Assembly: GCA_018883265.1 (NCBI GenBank)
Contig: VEQK01000009.1
Coordinates: 1-52,959, forward strand
DNA length: 52,959 nucleotides
Source of the DNA: Rhodocyclaceae bacterium
GTDB lineage: Bacteria > Pseudomonadota > Gammaproteobacteria > Burkholderiales > Rhodocyclaceae
Direction: 5' to 3'
The notes under the pieces were generated by a model. That model was not told where the DNA came from and did no database searches. It worked only from the letters and a program-made list of their open reading frames with translations. Position 1 is the first letter of the stretch, and every line of letters starts with the position of its first letter. Shown piece by piece: positions 17,354 through 27,754 of the stretch. The translations under genes and the position numbers were made by a program.

Positions 17354-18150
17354 GCGGCAATCCTCGGTTCAAGTACGGCCGCTGCCGCCGGAAACAGCCT
17401 CAGAAAGTTCCGGCTAGTGGCGGTGGCAACCTCTTCCAGAGAGATCTGGCGCAGATCGGCGATCGCTTCGGCCACATGTTTTACATACGCCGGTTGATTG
17501 GGCTTGCCGCGATACGGTACCGGCGCCAGATAGGGCGCGTCGGTTTCAATCAGGAGTCGGTCCAGCGGCACCGAACGCGCCACTTCGTGCACCACCTCGG
17601 CCTTCTTGAAACTGACAATGCCGGACAGTGAAATATAAAAACCCAGATCGATCCCGGCCCGGGCGACATCCAGTGATTCGGTAAAGCAGTGCAGGATGCC
17701 ACCGACCGCCTCGGCCCCCTCTTTCTTCAGAATGGCCAGGGTATCTTCGGCCGCCTCACGCGTATGAATGACCAGCGGTTTGTTGAGTTCGCGCGCCGCC
17801 CGGATATGCACCCGGAATCGCTCACGCTGCCACTCGGGCCGATCCTTGTGCCAGTGATAATCCAGACCGGTCTCACCGATCGCCAATACCTTGGGGTCGG
17901 CCCCCAGTTCACAGAGTGTGGCCACATCCGGCTCGCGGTGATCAGCGTATTCCGGATGAACGCCCACCGAGGCAAACACCTGCGGGTAGGCATGCGCAAT
18001 TGCTAGTACCTGCGGGGCTTCTTCCAGCGTCACGCCAATGGTCATACAGCCGGCAATGCCGTTGCCGTCCATGGCGTCCAGCACTTCGGGCAGGCGATCA
18101 GAGAGTCCTTCAAAATCCAGGTGGCAGTGAGAGTCAATCAGTCGGGTCAT
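17350..18150 (-). CDS. tatD: TatD-family metal-dependent deoxyribonuclease
   Basis: TatD-family proteins are cytosolic TIM-barrel hydrolases, with 3'-5' DNase activity shown for several members. The 266-residue protein starts D-S-H-C-H-L-D-F, the first metal-binding motif. It has E in G-E-T-G-L-D-Y, H in V-I-H-T-R-E-A, H in H-C-F-T-E-S, and the late D in E-T-D-A-P-Y-L-A-P. The ATG at 18150 was chosen because the family starts just before the H-x-H motif; a longer reading would run into holB. It is seven bases after holB. YcfH (TatD paralogue) is the usual E. coli name for the copy beside holB. Confidence 0.93.
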   Translation of the reverse strand: MTRLIDSHCHLDFEGLSDRLPEVLDAMDGNGIAGCMTIGVTLEEAPQVLAIAHAYPQVFASVGVHPEYADHREPDVATLCELGADPKVLAIGETGLDYHWHKDRPEWQRERFRVHIRAARELNKPLVIHTREAAEDTLAILKKEGAEAVGGILHCFTESLDVARAGIDLGFYISLSGIVSFKKAEVVHEVARSVPLDRLLIETDAPYLAPVPYRGKPNQPAYVKHVAEAIADLRQISLEEVATATSRNFLRLFPAAAAVLEPRIAA

Positions 18151-18157
18151 ATAGGGT

Positions 18158-19252
18158 TCAAGCGGGCGCGGTGTAAAGACCAATAAGGCGGGAAAACAGG
18201 GATTCAAGAAACAGCCGGATATTCAATGGATGGCTGGACAATCGGCGCGCTTCAATCAGGGTGGCGGGAAACGCCATCAGCGCCTCGTCATTGACTTGCT
18301 GCGAAAGCTTTTCCAGCGTGGGCTGTAACTCGGGAAATACCGATGGGGCCGCACCCAGTCGGGCCAGCTGTAGATCCAGTACCCAGCGCTGTAGCCAGTC
18401 GATGAGCAAGGCCAAGCGCAACCCGGATTGGTCGCCCTTGATCAGGGTTTCACAGTTACGAGCCAGCGCCAGCACGTCCATCCGCTCACCGGCTGGCAAC
18501 GCCGCCAGCAAGGCATCCAGCAAGGCTACCTCGGCCACAGCCTCCTCACTGGCCATAGCATCACGCGCCGATGCCAGCGCCAGCAGATGCGCAAAACGCA
18601 AGGCACCGGCGCAGCGGTTCAACCAGAGCGATGCGGCCTGGGCCGGTACGCCCAGCGTCTTTAACTGAGCCAACGACTGGGCATGATCGGGCACGCGCAG
18701 CGGAATCGACCGGGTGCGGCTCCGCACCGTTGGCAAGAGGCGTTCGGCTACATGACTGACCAGTAGAAAATGAACACCGGCCGGCGGCTCTTCCAGCGAT
18801 TTCAACAGCGCATTGGCCGTTGCCTCGTTCATGGCCTCAGCCGGTTCGATCAGAATCACACGGCGCCCGCGGTGGCTGCCCACCTGGACAAAATCTTCCA
18901 GCCCGCGGACCTGGTCGATTCGGATCTGTTCACTCTTCTTCCGTTCAGCCTTGGCGCTACTCTTTGCCTCATCATTGACGATGACCTCGTCCTCGTAGGC
19001 TTCGGGGCGGATACGGCGGAAATCTGGATGGTTGCCCGAGGCATGCCAGGTACACGCCGTACATTGACCGCAGGCCCGGCCATCTGACGTGGGCGTATCG
19101 CAGAGCAGGCTGGCGGCCAGCATTTCGGCAAAGGCCAGTTTGCCCAGACCTGCCGGCCCGGTCAGCAACAGGGCGTGAGGCAGGCGGTCGCTCTCGCGGG
19201 CGCGCTGCAGTTGTGACCATGGGGCCGCGTGGATTTCTTGCCAGGCAATCAT
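18158..19252 (-). CDS. holB: DNA polymerase III delta' subunit
   Basis: HolB is the delta' subunit of the clamp loader that places the beta clamp on DNA. The 364-residue protein has a degenerate P-loop (G-P-A-G-L-G-K, near residue 32) and the four-cysteine zinc module (Cys near 51, 61, 64 and 67). It also has a Walker-B-like I-L-I-E-P-A-E-A-M-N and the S-R-T-R-S region where active RFC-like ATPases carry S-R-C. The start is the ATG at 19252, one base after the tmk stop; a TTG nine bases further upstream is possible. It belongs to the mltG-tmk-holB-tatD operon. A pilZ gene, usual between holB and tatD, is not present. Confidence 0.95.
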   Translation of the reverse strand: MIAWQEIHAAPWSQLQRARESDRLPHALLLTGPAGLGKLAFAEMLAASLLCDTPTSDGRACGQCTACTWHASGNHPDFRRIRPEAYEDEVIVNDEAKSSAKAERKKSEQIRIDQVRGLEDFVQVGSHRGRRVILIEPAEAMNEATANALLKSLEEPPAGVHFLLVSHVAERLLPTVRSRTRSIPLRVPDHAQSLAQLKTLGVPAQAASLWLNRCAGALRFAHLLALASARDAMASEEAVAEVALLDALLAALPAGERMDVLALARNCETLIKGDQSGLRLALLIDWLQRWVLDLQLARLGAAPSVFPELQPTLEKLSQQVNDEALMAFPATLIEARRLSSHPLNIRLFLESLFSRLIGLYTAPA

Positions 19253-19253
19253 C

Positions 19254-19883
19254 TCAGTCAATCAGGTCTGATAGCGCCGCAAGGATCTGGGCGCGCACTT
19301 CCGGCATCGGCACATCGGAGGCCACCCGGCGGATGCGATCGGGATACGCGGCTTGCCGAGCATGATAGGCATCGCGCACGCGCTGATGGAAGTTCGCCGC
19401 TTCACGCTCGAAACGGTCAAGCACACGCGTATCGTGCAAGCGTGCCTGGGCAGTTTCTACCGACACATCAAACAGAATGGTCCGGTCCGGTTGCAAGCCT
19501 GCATGTACCCAGGTCTCCAGCGCGGTGAACTTTGCTTCGGGAACGCCGCGGCCACCGACCTGATAGGCATAGGTTGCATCCGAGAAACGATCGGAGATCA
19601 CCCAGGCGCCTCGCTCCAGTGCCGGACGGATCACTGCCGACAGATGTTCTGCGCGAGCAGCAAACATCAGCATCATCTCGGTCTCTGGCGTCATCGGCTC
19701 ATTTAAAAGAATCGACCGGAGAGCCTCACCCAGCGGCGTACCGCCCGGTTCACGCGTAACCACCACCGATTCCCCACGCGATGTCAGATAATCGCGCAGC
19801 CATTCGATGTGCGAGCTTTTGCCGGCGCCATCGATCCCTTCAACGGTAATGAACCGGCCTGACCGGGTTGGTGTATGACTCAA
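19254..19883 (-). CDS. tmk: Thymidylate kinase
   Basis: Tmk phosphorylates dTMP to dTDP. The 209-residue protein has the P-loop [10 protein letters not shown] (15-24), the dTMP-binding T-R-E-P-G-G-T motif, and the [11 protein letters not shown] segment typical of the family. The start is a TTG that overlaps the mltG stop (TTGA). No ATG fits between this point and the P-loop, and GCGAGG upstream serves as Shine-Dalgarno. It is coupled to mltG upstream and holB downstream, the common proteobacterial order. Confidence 0.95.
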   Translation of the reverse strand: MSHTPTRSGRFITVEGIDGAGKSSHIEWLRDYLTSRGESVVVTREPGGTPLGEALRSILLNEPMTPETEMMLMFAARAEHLSAVIRPALERGAWVISDRFSDATYAYQVGGRGVPEAKFTALETWVHAGLQPDRTILFDVSVETAQARLHDTRVLDRFEREAANFHQRVRDAYHARQAAYPDRIRRVASDVPMPEVRAQILAALSDLID

Positions 19884-20875
19884 GGCTGACCTCGCTGATA
19901 CTGGTTGACGGCCCGGTTATGGTCATCAAGCGTGGCAGAGAACTGGCTGCTGCCATCACCCCGGGCCACAAAATAAAGCGCATCGGTGATGGCCGGGTGG
20001 GCAGCCGCCTGCAAGGAGGCCTGGCCGGGCATACAAATGGGCGTCGCTGGCAAGCCGGTGCGCGTGTAGGTATTATGCGACGAATCCCGTTGCAGATCGG
20101 CCTTACGCAGGTTGCCATCATAGCGATTGCCCATGCCGTAGATCACCGTCGGATCGGTCTGTAGACGCATGCCCTTGCGAAGCCGGTTGATGAATACCCC
20201 TGCGATCTGGGCACGATCAGCCGCCGCACCGGTTTCCTTCTCGACGATGGAGGCAAGGATCAACAATTCATAGGGCGACTTTAATGGAAGATTGGCCGCG
20301 CGCCCCTGCCAGACCCCATCAAGCTGCTTGTCCATCGCCCTCATTGCCCGCTGCAAAACCTCAATATCGTCAGAGCGTTTGTCAAAACGATAGGTGTCCG
20401 GAAAGAACCGGCCTTCGGGTGTGTGCATTGGTGCACCGAGTTTGGCCATGATGGCCTGATTGCTGAGACCCTGGGTCGTATGCACTATGTCCGGCGTCGC
20501 ATTCAGTCGTGAACGCATCTCCGCAAAACTGATGCCTTCGACAAACAGAACCTCGCCCTGACTGGTATCGCCACTCGACAATTTGCGCAGCAGCGTCCAT
20601 AAAGAAATGCCCTGATCAAACTCGTAACTGCCCGCCTTGATGCTGGTTGATAAACCGGCTACCCGGCCAACCCCGGAAATGATCCATGGGGATACCTGCA
20701 CACCCCCCGTATTCAGCGACTGCGCCGCCACTTTCAACGAGGCACCTTGCGGCACGCGCACTAGCAATTTCGGCTCGCTCAGAGGAACCGGCCACCAGAC
20801 CAACGCCAACCCCCCGACCGTGAGCAAAAGCCCCGCCGCCAGTAGAAGTTTGATCAATCTGGTCATTTGCGTCAT
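19880..20875 (-). CDS. mltG: Endolytic murein transglycosylase MltG
   Basis: MltG cuts nascent glycan strands at the inner membrane and is thought to set their length. The 331-residue protein has one N-terminal transmembrane helix (about 7-29), a LysM-like module with the V-P-x-G-x-S motif, and the YceG domain with catalytic Glu212 in S-I-V-E-K-E-T-G. Further family motifs are N-R-L-x-x-G-M-x-L-Q-T-D-P-T and P-I-C-M-P-G. It is the first gene of the minus-strand operon with tmk, and is divergent from ygfZ with only 19 bases between start codons. Confidence 0.95.
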   Translation of the reverse strand: MTQMTRLIKLLLAAGLLLTVGGLALVWWPVPLSEPKLLVRVPQGASLKVAAQSLNTGGVQVSPWIISGVGRVAGLSTSIKAGSYEFDQGISLWTLLRKLSSGDTSQGEVLFVEGISFAEMRSRLNATPDIVHTTQGLSNQAIMAKLGAPMHTPEGRFFPDTYRFDKRSDDIEVLQRAMRAMDKQLDGVWQGRAANLPLKSPYELLILASIVEKETGAAADRAQIAGVFINRLRKGMRLQTDPTVIYGMGNRYDGNLRKADLQRDSSHNTYTRTGLPATPICMPGQASLQAAAHPAITDALYFVARGDGSSQFSATLDDHNRAVNQYQRGQP

Positions 20876-20888
20876 AGCCTCTTATGAT
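20860..20888 (+). promoter_or_regulatory. ygfZ promoter placing the start site at the AUG
   Basis: TGGTCA (20860-20865), 17 bases, then TATGAT (20883-20888) match a sigma-70 promoter. Only six bases separate the -10 box from the ygfZ ATG, so the transcript would begin at or next to the start codon. The boxes lie over the mltG start codon on the other strand. Confidence 0.55.
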
Positions 20889-20894
20889 ACCAAT

Positions 20895-21818
20895 ATGAAC
20901 GCACCTACTCTGATCTCACTGCCCCACCTGAGTGTCCTGGAAGTCACTGGCCAGGATGCCCAGCCTTTTCTGCAGTCGCAAGTTCCCAGCGACGTCCGTC
21001 AACTGAATGCCGAGAGGGCCCAGATCTCCGGTTGGTGTACTGCCAAGGGCCGACTGCTCACCACCTTTGTGCTGTGGACCATCGATGACGGCTACCGCTT
21101 GGTGCTGGCCAGCGATGTGGCCGAGGCCATCGCCAAGCGCCTCAAAATGTTCGTGCTGCGCCTCAAAGTGCAGATCACCCGCCCGGACAACCTGCGCGTT
21201 GCCGGCTTGCTTAACCCGCCGGCCAACGTGGACGGGCTCGACCTGCCGGCCGAACCCTGGAGGGTCTGCCGCAACGCCGCCCTCACCGCGATCCGGCTTG
21301 ATGCGCAGCGCATCCTCCTGGCCGGCGACGATGCCGCACTCGCGGCTGCAGCCGGCCATACCGCCCGAGGCAATGCCGATGCCTGGGCGCGCACCGACAT
21401 CGAACAGGGCTTTCCGCTCGTCACCCAGGCGACCAGCGAGCATTACGTGCCGCAGATGGTCAACCTCGACAAACTTGGCGGCGTCAGCTTCAAAAAGGGC
21501 TGCTACCCCGGTCAGGAAATCGTGGCGCGCACGCATTACCTGGGCAAGATCAAGCGTCACCTCTATCGGGTTCAGGCCACGCAAGCACTCACGGCTGGGG
21601 CCGAAGTCCGCTCCGCCGTTCTCAACGGTCAGGCCTGCGGCAGTCTGCTCAGCACCGCTCCGGCCGAATCCGGTACCGACTGGCTAGCCCTGGCCGTTCT
21701 GCAGCAGGATGCCGTTGGCGGCGCGATCTATCTGGAAAGCGATCAGGGAAAGACCCGGCTGACGCTCATCGACGAGGTCATGCCGCAACACGAGTCAGAT
21801 GCACCCGCACCGGCCTGA
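20895..21818 (+). CDS. ygfZ: Folate-binding Fe-S repair protein YgfZ
   Basis: YgfZ is a tetrahydrofolate-binding, GcvT-related protein needed for full activity of several iron-sulfur enzymes such as MiaB. The diagnostic K-G-C-Y-P-G-Q-E-I-V-A-R motif, with the conserved cysteine, is near residue 203. The 307-residue length is close to E. coli YgfZ (326). I took the ATG at 20895 because family homology begins there; the longer frame upstream is only the opposite strand of mltG. No Shine-Dalgarno is visible, and the promoter position suggests a leaderless mRNA. Confidence 0.94.
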   Translation: MNAPTLISLPHLSVLEVTGQDAQPFLQSQVPSDVRQLNAERAQISGWCTAKGRLLTTFVLWTIDDGYRLVLASDVAEAIAKRLKMFVLRLKVQITRPDNLRVAGLLNPPANVDGLDLPAEPWRVCRNAALTAIRLDAQRILLAGDDAALAAAAGHTARGNADAWARTDIEQGFPLVTQATSEHYVPQMVNLDKLGGVSFKKGCYPGQEIVARTHYLGKIKRHLYRVQATQALTAGAEVRSAVLNGQACGSLLSTAPAESGTDWLALAVLQQDAVGGAIYLESDQGKTRLTLIDEVMPQHESDAPAPA

Positions 21819-21827
21819 TCAGATCAC

Positions 21828-23168
<1,341 letters not shown>

Positions 23169-23239
23169 GATCAAGGGCGGTTCATTTCAACGGTCCTTAT
23201 AATAACGGCTAATTCACCATTTCATCGTTTGATGACCCC

Positions 23240-24001
23240 ATGCCCCTCGACTGGTCCGGACAACTCGCCCTCTTCGTCACTGCCATTGTGGCCAATTTCT
23301 TCTCGGCGATCTCCGGCGGCGGCCTCGGACTTATCCAGTTCCCGATCCTCATTTTTCTCGGCCTGAGCTTTGCCGTGGCACTAGCTACCCACAAGGTGGC
23401 CAGCGTGTTTCTGGGCATCGGCGCCCTGTTTCGCCATCTCAAAGAAAGCCATCTGGAGCGGCGCAACTCTGTACTCATTCTCGCTGCCGGGATCCCCGGG
23501 GTTATCCTAGGCGCCTCACTGGTGTTGTACATGCCGGAAAAGCCGGCCCTGCTGGCACTGGGTTTTCTCACGACCGGCCTTGGCCTCTACTCGATCTTCA
23601 AACCCAGCCTCGGTATGGCCTACGCGCCCCGTAACTGGCAGGGCACTGGCCTCGCAGTTGGCATGGCCGGGCTTTTTGTCGTCGGTTTTCTCAATGGCTC
23701 CATTACCTCCGGCAGCGGCCTTTTTCTGACCATCTGGCTGATCCGCCACTTCGGGATGGACTACAAACGCGCCGTGGCCTACACCTTGGTTCTATGTGGT
23801 CTGGCCTGGAACGGCACCGGAGCGCTGGTCCTCGGACTGGCGGGTGAAGTCGCCTGGGACTGGCTGCCAGCACTAATCATCGGCTCATTGATTGGCGGTT
23901 ACGTTGGCACCCATATTGCCATCAAACAGGGCAACCAAATCATGAAACGCGCCTTCGAGGTCACCACTATCCTCATTGGCCTCAAGCTGATCTTCTACTG
24001 A
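23240..24001 (+). CDS. TauE/SafE-family membrane transporter
   Basis: The 253-residue hydrophobic protein has about eight transmembrane segments and the family pattern near the N-terminus (A-x-x-G-G-G-L-G-x-I-Q-x-P), followed by A-x-x-T-x-K-V-A. TauE/SafE proteins export sulfite, sulfoacetate or similar organosulfur anions; the substrate here cannot be told. A TATAAT about 35 bases before the ATG may be its -10 box. The lipoprotein gene starts four bases after its stop, so the two are probably co-transcribed. Confidence 0.88.
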   Translation: MPLDWSGQLALFVTAIVANFFSAISGGGLGLIQFPILIFLGLSFAVALATHKVASVFLGIGALFRHLKESHLERRNSVLILAAGIPGVILGASLVLYMPEKPALLALGFLTTGLGLYSIFKPSLGMAYAPRNWQGTGLAVGMAGLFVVGFLNGSITSGSGLFLTIWLIRHFGMDYKRAVAYTLVLCGLAWNGTGALVLGLAGEVAWDWLPALIIGSLIGGYVGTHIAIKQGNQIMKRAFEVTTILIGLKLIFY

Positions 24002-24005
24002 ACTT

Positions 24006-24548
24006 ATGCGAATATCGATCGCCCTGTCGCTAATTGCCACTCTCGGCGCCTGCGCCTCCTACAGTGGCGCTGGCCTCAGACCTGGTGTTGCCACCGTGAC
24101 CGATGTCGAAGCCACCATGGGCCAACCCGCCATGGTCTGGAAGAATCCGCAGGGCCAAGTGGAACAGCTATCGTATCCACGCGGCCCGGCCGGCTGGGTC
24201 AGCTTCATGGTTTATTTTGACGACTCCGGCAAAATGACCCGCAAAGAACAAGTCCTGGATCTCAAACACTTCACCGAAATCAAGGTCGGTCAGACACAGG
24301 ATGAGGTGTTGCGAATTCTCGGCCCTTACCGAGACACCTACCGCTTCCCGCAGAAGAACGCGCTCGACTGGAACTGGGCCTGGTGTGACTCGAGTCTGAT
24401 GCGCATGGCCTTTACCGTCAGCTTCGACCAGGACACCCTGCTCGTAAAAACCACCGAGATCTGGCCAGACCCTTTTTACCAGCGCGGCGGCATGTACTCC
24501 ACCTACTGCGAGCCTTGGACAGGTGATGGGTCTTTTGAAAACCCCTAG
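24006..24548 (+). CDS. Predicted lipoprotein with BamE/SmpA-like repeats
   Basis: A 180-residue protein with a short lipoprotein signal and lipobox L-G-A-C (Cys16). It then has two copies of a pattern resembling the BamE/SmpA fold: G-x-A-T-x-x-D-V-E-A-T-M-G-Q-P near residue 35, and K-V-G-Q-T-Q-D-E-V-L-R-I-L-G-P near residue 98. Each is followed by aromatic-rich strands. BamE itself is shorter and has one copy, so this is a relative of unknown role, probably in the outer membrane facing the periplasm. It follows the TauE/SafE gene by four bases and converges on the amidase gene. Confidence 0.78.
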   Translation: MRISIALSLIATLGACASYSGAGLRPGVATVTDVEATMGQPAMVWKNPQGQVEQLSYPRGPAGWVSFMVYFDDSGKMTRKEQVLDLKHFTEIKVGQTQDEVLRILGPYRDTYRFPQKNALDWNWAWCDSSLMRMAFTVSFDQDTLLVKTTEIWPDPFYQRGGMYSTYCEPWTGDGSFENP

Positions 24549-24558
24549 CGCAAGCGCC

Positions 24559-25350
24559 TCAACGAAGCAACGTCATATCGGGCACCCCACCCGGCCTAAC
24601 CTGATTGCGCTGCTCCAGCAGACACCGGGCCATAGCCCGTTCCAGCGCCTCATCCTGAACCGTCGTCCCATCACCCTTCGCCAGGTAATGCTCCCGAAAA
24701 GCAGCGCGTGAAGAATCCGGCAGACGCGGGTCATACCCCAGCTGGACCAGCAAGGCGCTGACATCAACCGTTGCATCCGGGTCAGTTACCGGCTGGTCAC
24801 ACCAGAGCCCGAATCCTGCCTGCGCCAGTCGACGCCACGGAAAGTAAGGCCCCGGATCCACCTTGCGGCCGGGCGACACATCCGCATGACCCACCACATT
24901 AGCCGCCCGGATCTTATGGCGGGTCTGTATATCCGACAATAGATTCAGCAGCGTCGCAATCTGAGCATCTTCAAAAGGTGCGTTCCCCGCATTGTCGATC
25001 TCGATACCTATCGATGCCGAATTCACATCAGTGACACCCGCCCAGTACGCCTGGCCTGAATGCCAGGCACGGCGACTCTCTGGCACTAGTTGATACAAAA
25101 CACCCTGACGATCAATCAGGTAATGCGCGCTGACCTTACGAACGGGTGAGATCAGCGTCTGGAGCGAATCCGCCGCATCGTCGTTGGTCGTATAGTGAAT
25201 CACCACCATCGTGGCCTGGCGGGCGTCGTGATTGGGGCTGGCAACCACCGTTGTTGGCAAGGTGGTGTCTGGTTTAAACGATGCGCACCCAGACAGTAGC
25301 ACAGCCAAACTGGCGATTGGCACAGCACAAAAGCGAATCCATGTACTCAT
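24559..25350 (-). CDS. N-acetylmuramoyl-L-alanine amidase, lipoprotein (AmiD-like)
   Basis: A 263-residue zinc amidase of the amidase_2 fold that cuts the bond between MurNAc and the peptide stem. A lipoprotein signal (lipobox L-S-G-C, Cys22) points to an outer-membrane lipoprotein like E. coli AmiD. Zinc and catalytic residues are visible as H in V-V-I-H-Y-T, E in G-I-E-I-D-N-A-G, and the H...D pair in G-H-A-D-V-S-P-G-R-K-V-D-P-G-P. Start taken at ATG 25350; a TTG nine bases further upstream is possible. It lies divergent from a small lipoprotein gene. Confidence 0.9.
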   Translation of the reverse strand: MSTWIRFCAVPIASLAVLLSGCASFKPDTTLPTTVVASPNHDARQATMVVIHYTTNDDAADSLQTLISPVRKVSAHYLIDRQGVLYQLVPESRRAWHSGQAYWAGVTDVNSASIGIEIDNAGNAPFEDAQIATLLNLLSDIQTRHKIRAANVVGHADVSPGRKVDPGPYFPWRRLAQAGFGLWCDQPVTDPDATVDVSALLVQLGYDPRLPDSSRAAFREHYLAKGDGTTVQDEALERAMARCLLEQRNQVRPGGVPDMTLLR

Positions 25351-25427
25351 ACCTGTCAATACTAGGCCATTTCGCTACAATGCGACTATACGATGCAGAA
25401 GCCCATTGATCCGACTGGAACACCCCT

Positions 25428-25724
25428 ATGCCCAAGCGTGTATACATCCCCAGCCTGAGCACCCTATTGCTTGTTGGCTGCGCATCGACGGGCGTGCACC
25501 CCATTGGGGGTGGCCAATACTTCGTATCGGAACAGAGCTCGCAACTGCTTTTCGGCACGCCAATGTTGGCAGAAAAGTCGGCCTACAAAGCCGCTCAGGA
25601 ATTCTGCGATTCGCAAGGCAAGAGCCAGGTCAACACAGTGAAGCTTGAAACCAAAGACTCCTTGCTGCAGACACCGGGATACATCAACCTGACTTTTAAA
25701 TGCTCGTCACAAACTGAGCAGTAA
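25428..25724 (+). CDS. Small lipoprotein of unknown function
   Basis: A 98-residue protein with a lipoprotein signal and lipobox L-V-G-C (Cys18). The mature part is about 80 residues and has two further cysteines (near 60 and 92) that could form a disulfide. A segment (A-A-Q-E-F-C-x-x-Q-G-K) resembles small enterobacterial and betaproteobacterial lipoproteins of unknown role. It stands alone and ends before a bidirectional terminator shared with tRNA-Val. Confidence 0.8.
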   Translation: MPKRVYIPSLSTLLLVGCASTGVHPIGGGQYFVSEQSSQLLFGTPMLAEKSAYKAAQEFCDSQGKSQVNTVKLETKDSLLQTPGYINLTFKCSSQTEQ

Positions 25725-25754
25725 GGAGCCAAAAACTTAGGCTGTTAACGCCCG

Positions 25755-25795
25755 CAAAAAAAGCCCTGCTAGCTTTCGCTCACAGGGGCTTTTTG
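25755..25795. terminator. Bidirectional terminator between lipoprotein gene and tRNA-Val
   Basis: AAAAGCCCTG pairs with CAGGGGCTTTTT (one mismatch or bulge) around a loop of about 12 bases. A-runs lie on the left and T-runs on the right, so it can end both the plus-strand lipoprotein transcript and the minus-strand tRNA. Confidence 0.85.
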
Positions 25796-25802
25796 AATCT
25801 GT

Positions 25803-25877
25803 TGGTGCGCGGTACTGGGATCGAACCAGTGGCTTCCACCGTGTGAAGGTGGCACTCTACCGCTGAGTTAACCGCGC
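25803..25877 (-). tRNA. tRNA-Val (anticodon CAC)
   Basis: The 75-base minus-strand sequence folds as a full cloverleaf: acceptor GCGCGGT/ACCGCGC, D stem ACTC/GAGT, anticodon stem CCACC/GGTGG with loop TTCACAC, T arm ACTGG-TTCGATC-CCAGT, and an encoded CCA. Anticodon CAC reads GUG valine codons. It stands alone between the lipoprotein gene and gltX, divergent from gltX. Confidence 0.95.
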
Positions 25878-25995
25878 ACGTTCGTTCAAACGAAGCGCGG
25901 ATTCTATTCAATTCCGCCATTCCGGTCAATGCGCATCTAGGGCTGGTGGCCTTAAACCGGTAGAATCCGGTTTTCTCGCTTTCTCGGATTGCCTC

Positions 25996-27387
25996 ATGGT
26001 TCGCACCCGCTTTGCCCCGTCTCCTACTGGTTTTCTGCATATTGGTGGGGCCCGTACCGCCCTCTTCTCCTGGGCCTTTGCCCGACACCACCAGGGGCAG
26101 TTCATTCTGCGCATTGAAGATACCGATCTGGCCCGCTCCACGCCAGAGGCAGTACAGGCCATTCTGGACGGGATGAAGTGGCTGGGGCTGGAGCACGACG
26201 AAGGCCCGTTCTACCAGACCCAGCGCATGGATCGCTATAAGGCAGTCATTGCCCAGATGCTGGAGGCCGGCACAGCCTACCCCTGCTATGCGACGCCGGA
26301 AGAGCTGGAGGCAATGCGTGCCGAACAGATGGCCCGTAACGAAAAGCCGCGCTACGATGGTCGCTGGCGGCCCGAGCCAGGCAAGGAACTGCCCGTGGTT
26401 CCGGTGGGGGCCAGTCCGGTGATCCGCTTCCGTAACCCGCTGGATGGCGTGGTGGCGTGGGATGATCTGGTCAAAGGCCGCATCGAGATCAGCAACCGCG
26501 AACTGGACGATCTGATCATTGCCCGTGCCGACGGCACGCCAACGTATAACTTCTGCGTCGTGGTTGATGACTGGGATATGGGTATTACCCAGGTCATCCG
26601 GGGTGACGACCACGTCAACAATACGCCGCGCCAGATCAATATTCTGCAGGCACTGGGAGCCCCTGTGCCGCAATACGCGCACCTCTCGATGATTCTGGGC
26701 GACGACGGTCAGAAGCTCTCGAAGCGCCATGGCGCGGTGTCGGTCATGCAGTACGACGACGAAGGCTATCTGCCGGAGGCGGTGAACAATTACCTGGCGC
26801 GCCTGGGCTGGTCGCATGGCGATGACGAAGTCTTTAGCCGCGAGCAGTTCGTTGAATGGTTTGACCTCAACCACATCACGCCATCGGCGGCGCAGTTCAA
26901 CACACAAAAGCTGAACTGGCTGAACGCACATTACCTCAAGCAAGCCGATAACGCGCGTTTGGCTGCTGACGTGCGCCGTCGTTTGGCCTTGCGTGAGGCA
27001 CGCGATACCGGTGTGCCTACGGTTGAGTCGATTGTGGCGCTGTACAAGGAACGCGCGCAAACGCTGGTAGAACTGACCGATGCCGCAGAACAACTGCAGG
27101 GTCACCCGCAGCCGAGCGACGAATTGAAAACCCAGCATCTGACCGATATCACGCGTCCGATTCTGGCGGCATTCCGCACAACGCTGGCAAACGTTGCCTG
27201 GGATGTTGCCGCTATCTCGACGGCTCTCAAAGCCACGCTGGCCGAGCACGCTGCCAAGATGCCAGCACTCGCCATGCCGCTTCGATTGGCGCTGGCCGGC
27301 CAGACACAAACACCCTCGGTCGATGCACTCATCGCACTCTTTCCCCGTGAAGAGGTATTGAAACGTATTGATCATTTGCTGGGCTGA
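25996..27387 (+). CDS. gltX: Glutamyl-tRNA synthetase
   Basis: GltX charges tRNA-Glu with glutamate. The 463-residue class I synthetase has the HIGH-type motif H-I-G-G-A-R-T near residue 15 and the KMSKS-type K-L-S-K-R-H-G near residue 238. The Rossmann catalytic domain comes first and the alpha-helical anticodon-binding domain fills the C-terminal third. Length matches discriminating bacterial enzymes (E. coli 471). A tRNA operon containing tRNA-Glu begins about 75 bases downstream, so enzyme and substrate genes are neighbours. A TAGAAT about 35 bases before the ATG may be its -10 box. Confidence 0.97.
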   Translation: MVRTRFAPSPTGFLHIGGARTALFSWAFARHHQGQFILRIEDTDLARSTPEAVQAILDGMKWLGLEHDEGPFYQTQRMDRYKAVIAQMLEAGTAYPCYATPEELEAMRAEQMARNEKPRYDGRWRPEPGKELPVVPVGASPVIRFRNPLDGVVAWDDLVKGRIEISNRELDDLIIARADGTPTYNFCVVVDDWDMGITQVIRGDDHVNNTPRQINILQALGAPVPQYAHLSMILGDDGQKLSKRHGAVSVMQYDDEGYLPEAVNNYLARLGWSHGDDEVFSREQFVEWFDLNHITPSAAQFNTQKLNWLNAHYLKQADNARLAADVRRRLALREARDTGVPTVESIVALYKERAQTLVELTDAAEQLQGHPQPSDELKTQHLTDITRPILAAFRTTLANVAWDVAAISTALKATLAEHAAKMPALAMPLRLALAGQTQTPSVDALIALFPREEVLKRIDHLLG

Positions 27388-27407
27388 GTGATCAACAGAA
27401 AAAGTCG

Positions 27408-27436
27408 TTGCATTGCGGCAGGATTCTCTGTATAGT
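27408..27436 (+). promoter_or_regulatory. Promoter of the tRNA-Ala-Glu-Asp operon
   Basis: TTGCAT (27408-27413), exactly 17 bases, then TATAGT (27431-27436): a near-consensus sigma-70 promoter. A GC-rich discriminator (CACGCCC) follows, the mark of stringently controlled stable-RNA promoters. It lies about 20 bases after the gltX stop. Confidence 0.85.
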
Positions 27437-27463
27437 CACGCCCTGTTCCTGCTGTACCGCTAC

Positions 27464-27539
<76 letters not shown>

Positions 27540-27578
27540 GTTAGAGGTTGCAGCAGAAACGGCCCAAGCAGTACCGAC

Positions 27579-27654
27579 GTCCCCATCGTCTAGAGGCCTA
27601 GGACACCGCCCTTTCACGGCGATAACCGGGGTTCGAATCCCCGTGGGGACGCCA
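27579..27654 (+). tRNA. tRNA-Glu (anticodon TTC)
   Basis: A 76-base cloverleaf beginning GTCCCCATCGTCTAGAGG, the typical bacterial tRNA-Glu start. The anticodon loop CTTTCAC gives TTC, the T arm holds GGTTCGAAT, and the 3' end is GCCA. It is the second gene of the operon and the substrate of the adjacent gltX product. Confidence 0.97.
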
Positions 27655-27670
27655 GTCTCGAAAGAGATAC

Positions 27671-27747
27671 GCGGAAGTAGCTCAGTTGGTTAGAGTATCG
27701 GCCTGTCACGCCGAGGGTCGCGGGTTCGAGCCCCGTCTTCCGCGCCA
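27671..27747 (+). tRNA. tRNA-Asp (anticodon GTC)
   Basis: A 77-base cloverleaf: acceptor GCGGAAG/CTTCCGC, anticodon stem TCGGC/GCCGA with loop CTGTCAC (GTC), T arm containing GGTTCGAGC, encoded CCA. It is the last gene of the operon, eight bases before the terminator hairpin. Confidence 0.97.
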
Positions 27748-27754
27748 GACACTG

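Noticed and set aside
20637-20894. N-terminal extension of YgfZ by 86 residues
   Set aside because: It lies opposite mltG, lacks similarity to the YgfZ family, and would place the start before the likely promoter.
25780-27375. Long open frame of 531 codons antisense to gltX
   Set aside because: It covers gltX and tRNA-Val on the other strand, has no domain, and ends inside a terminator. It is a shadow of gltX codon use.
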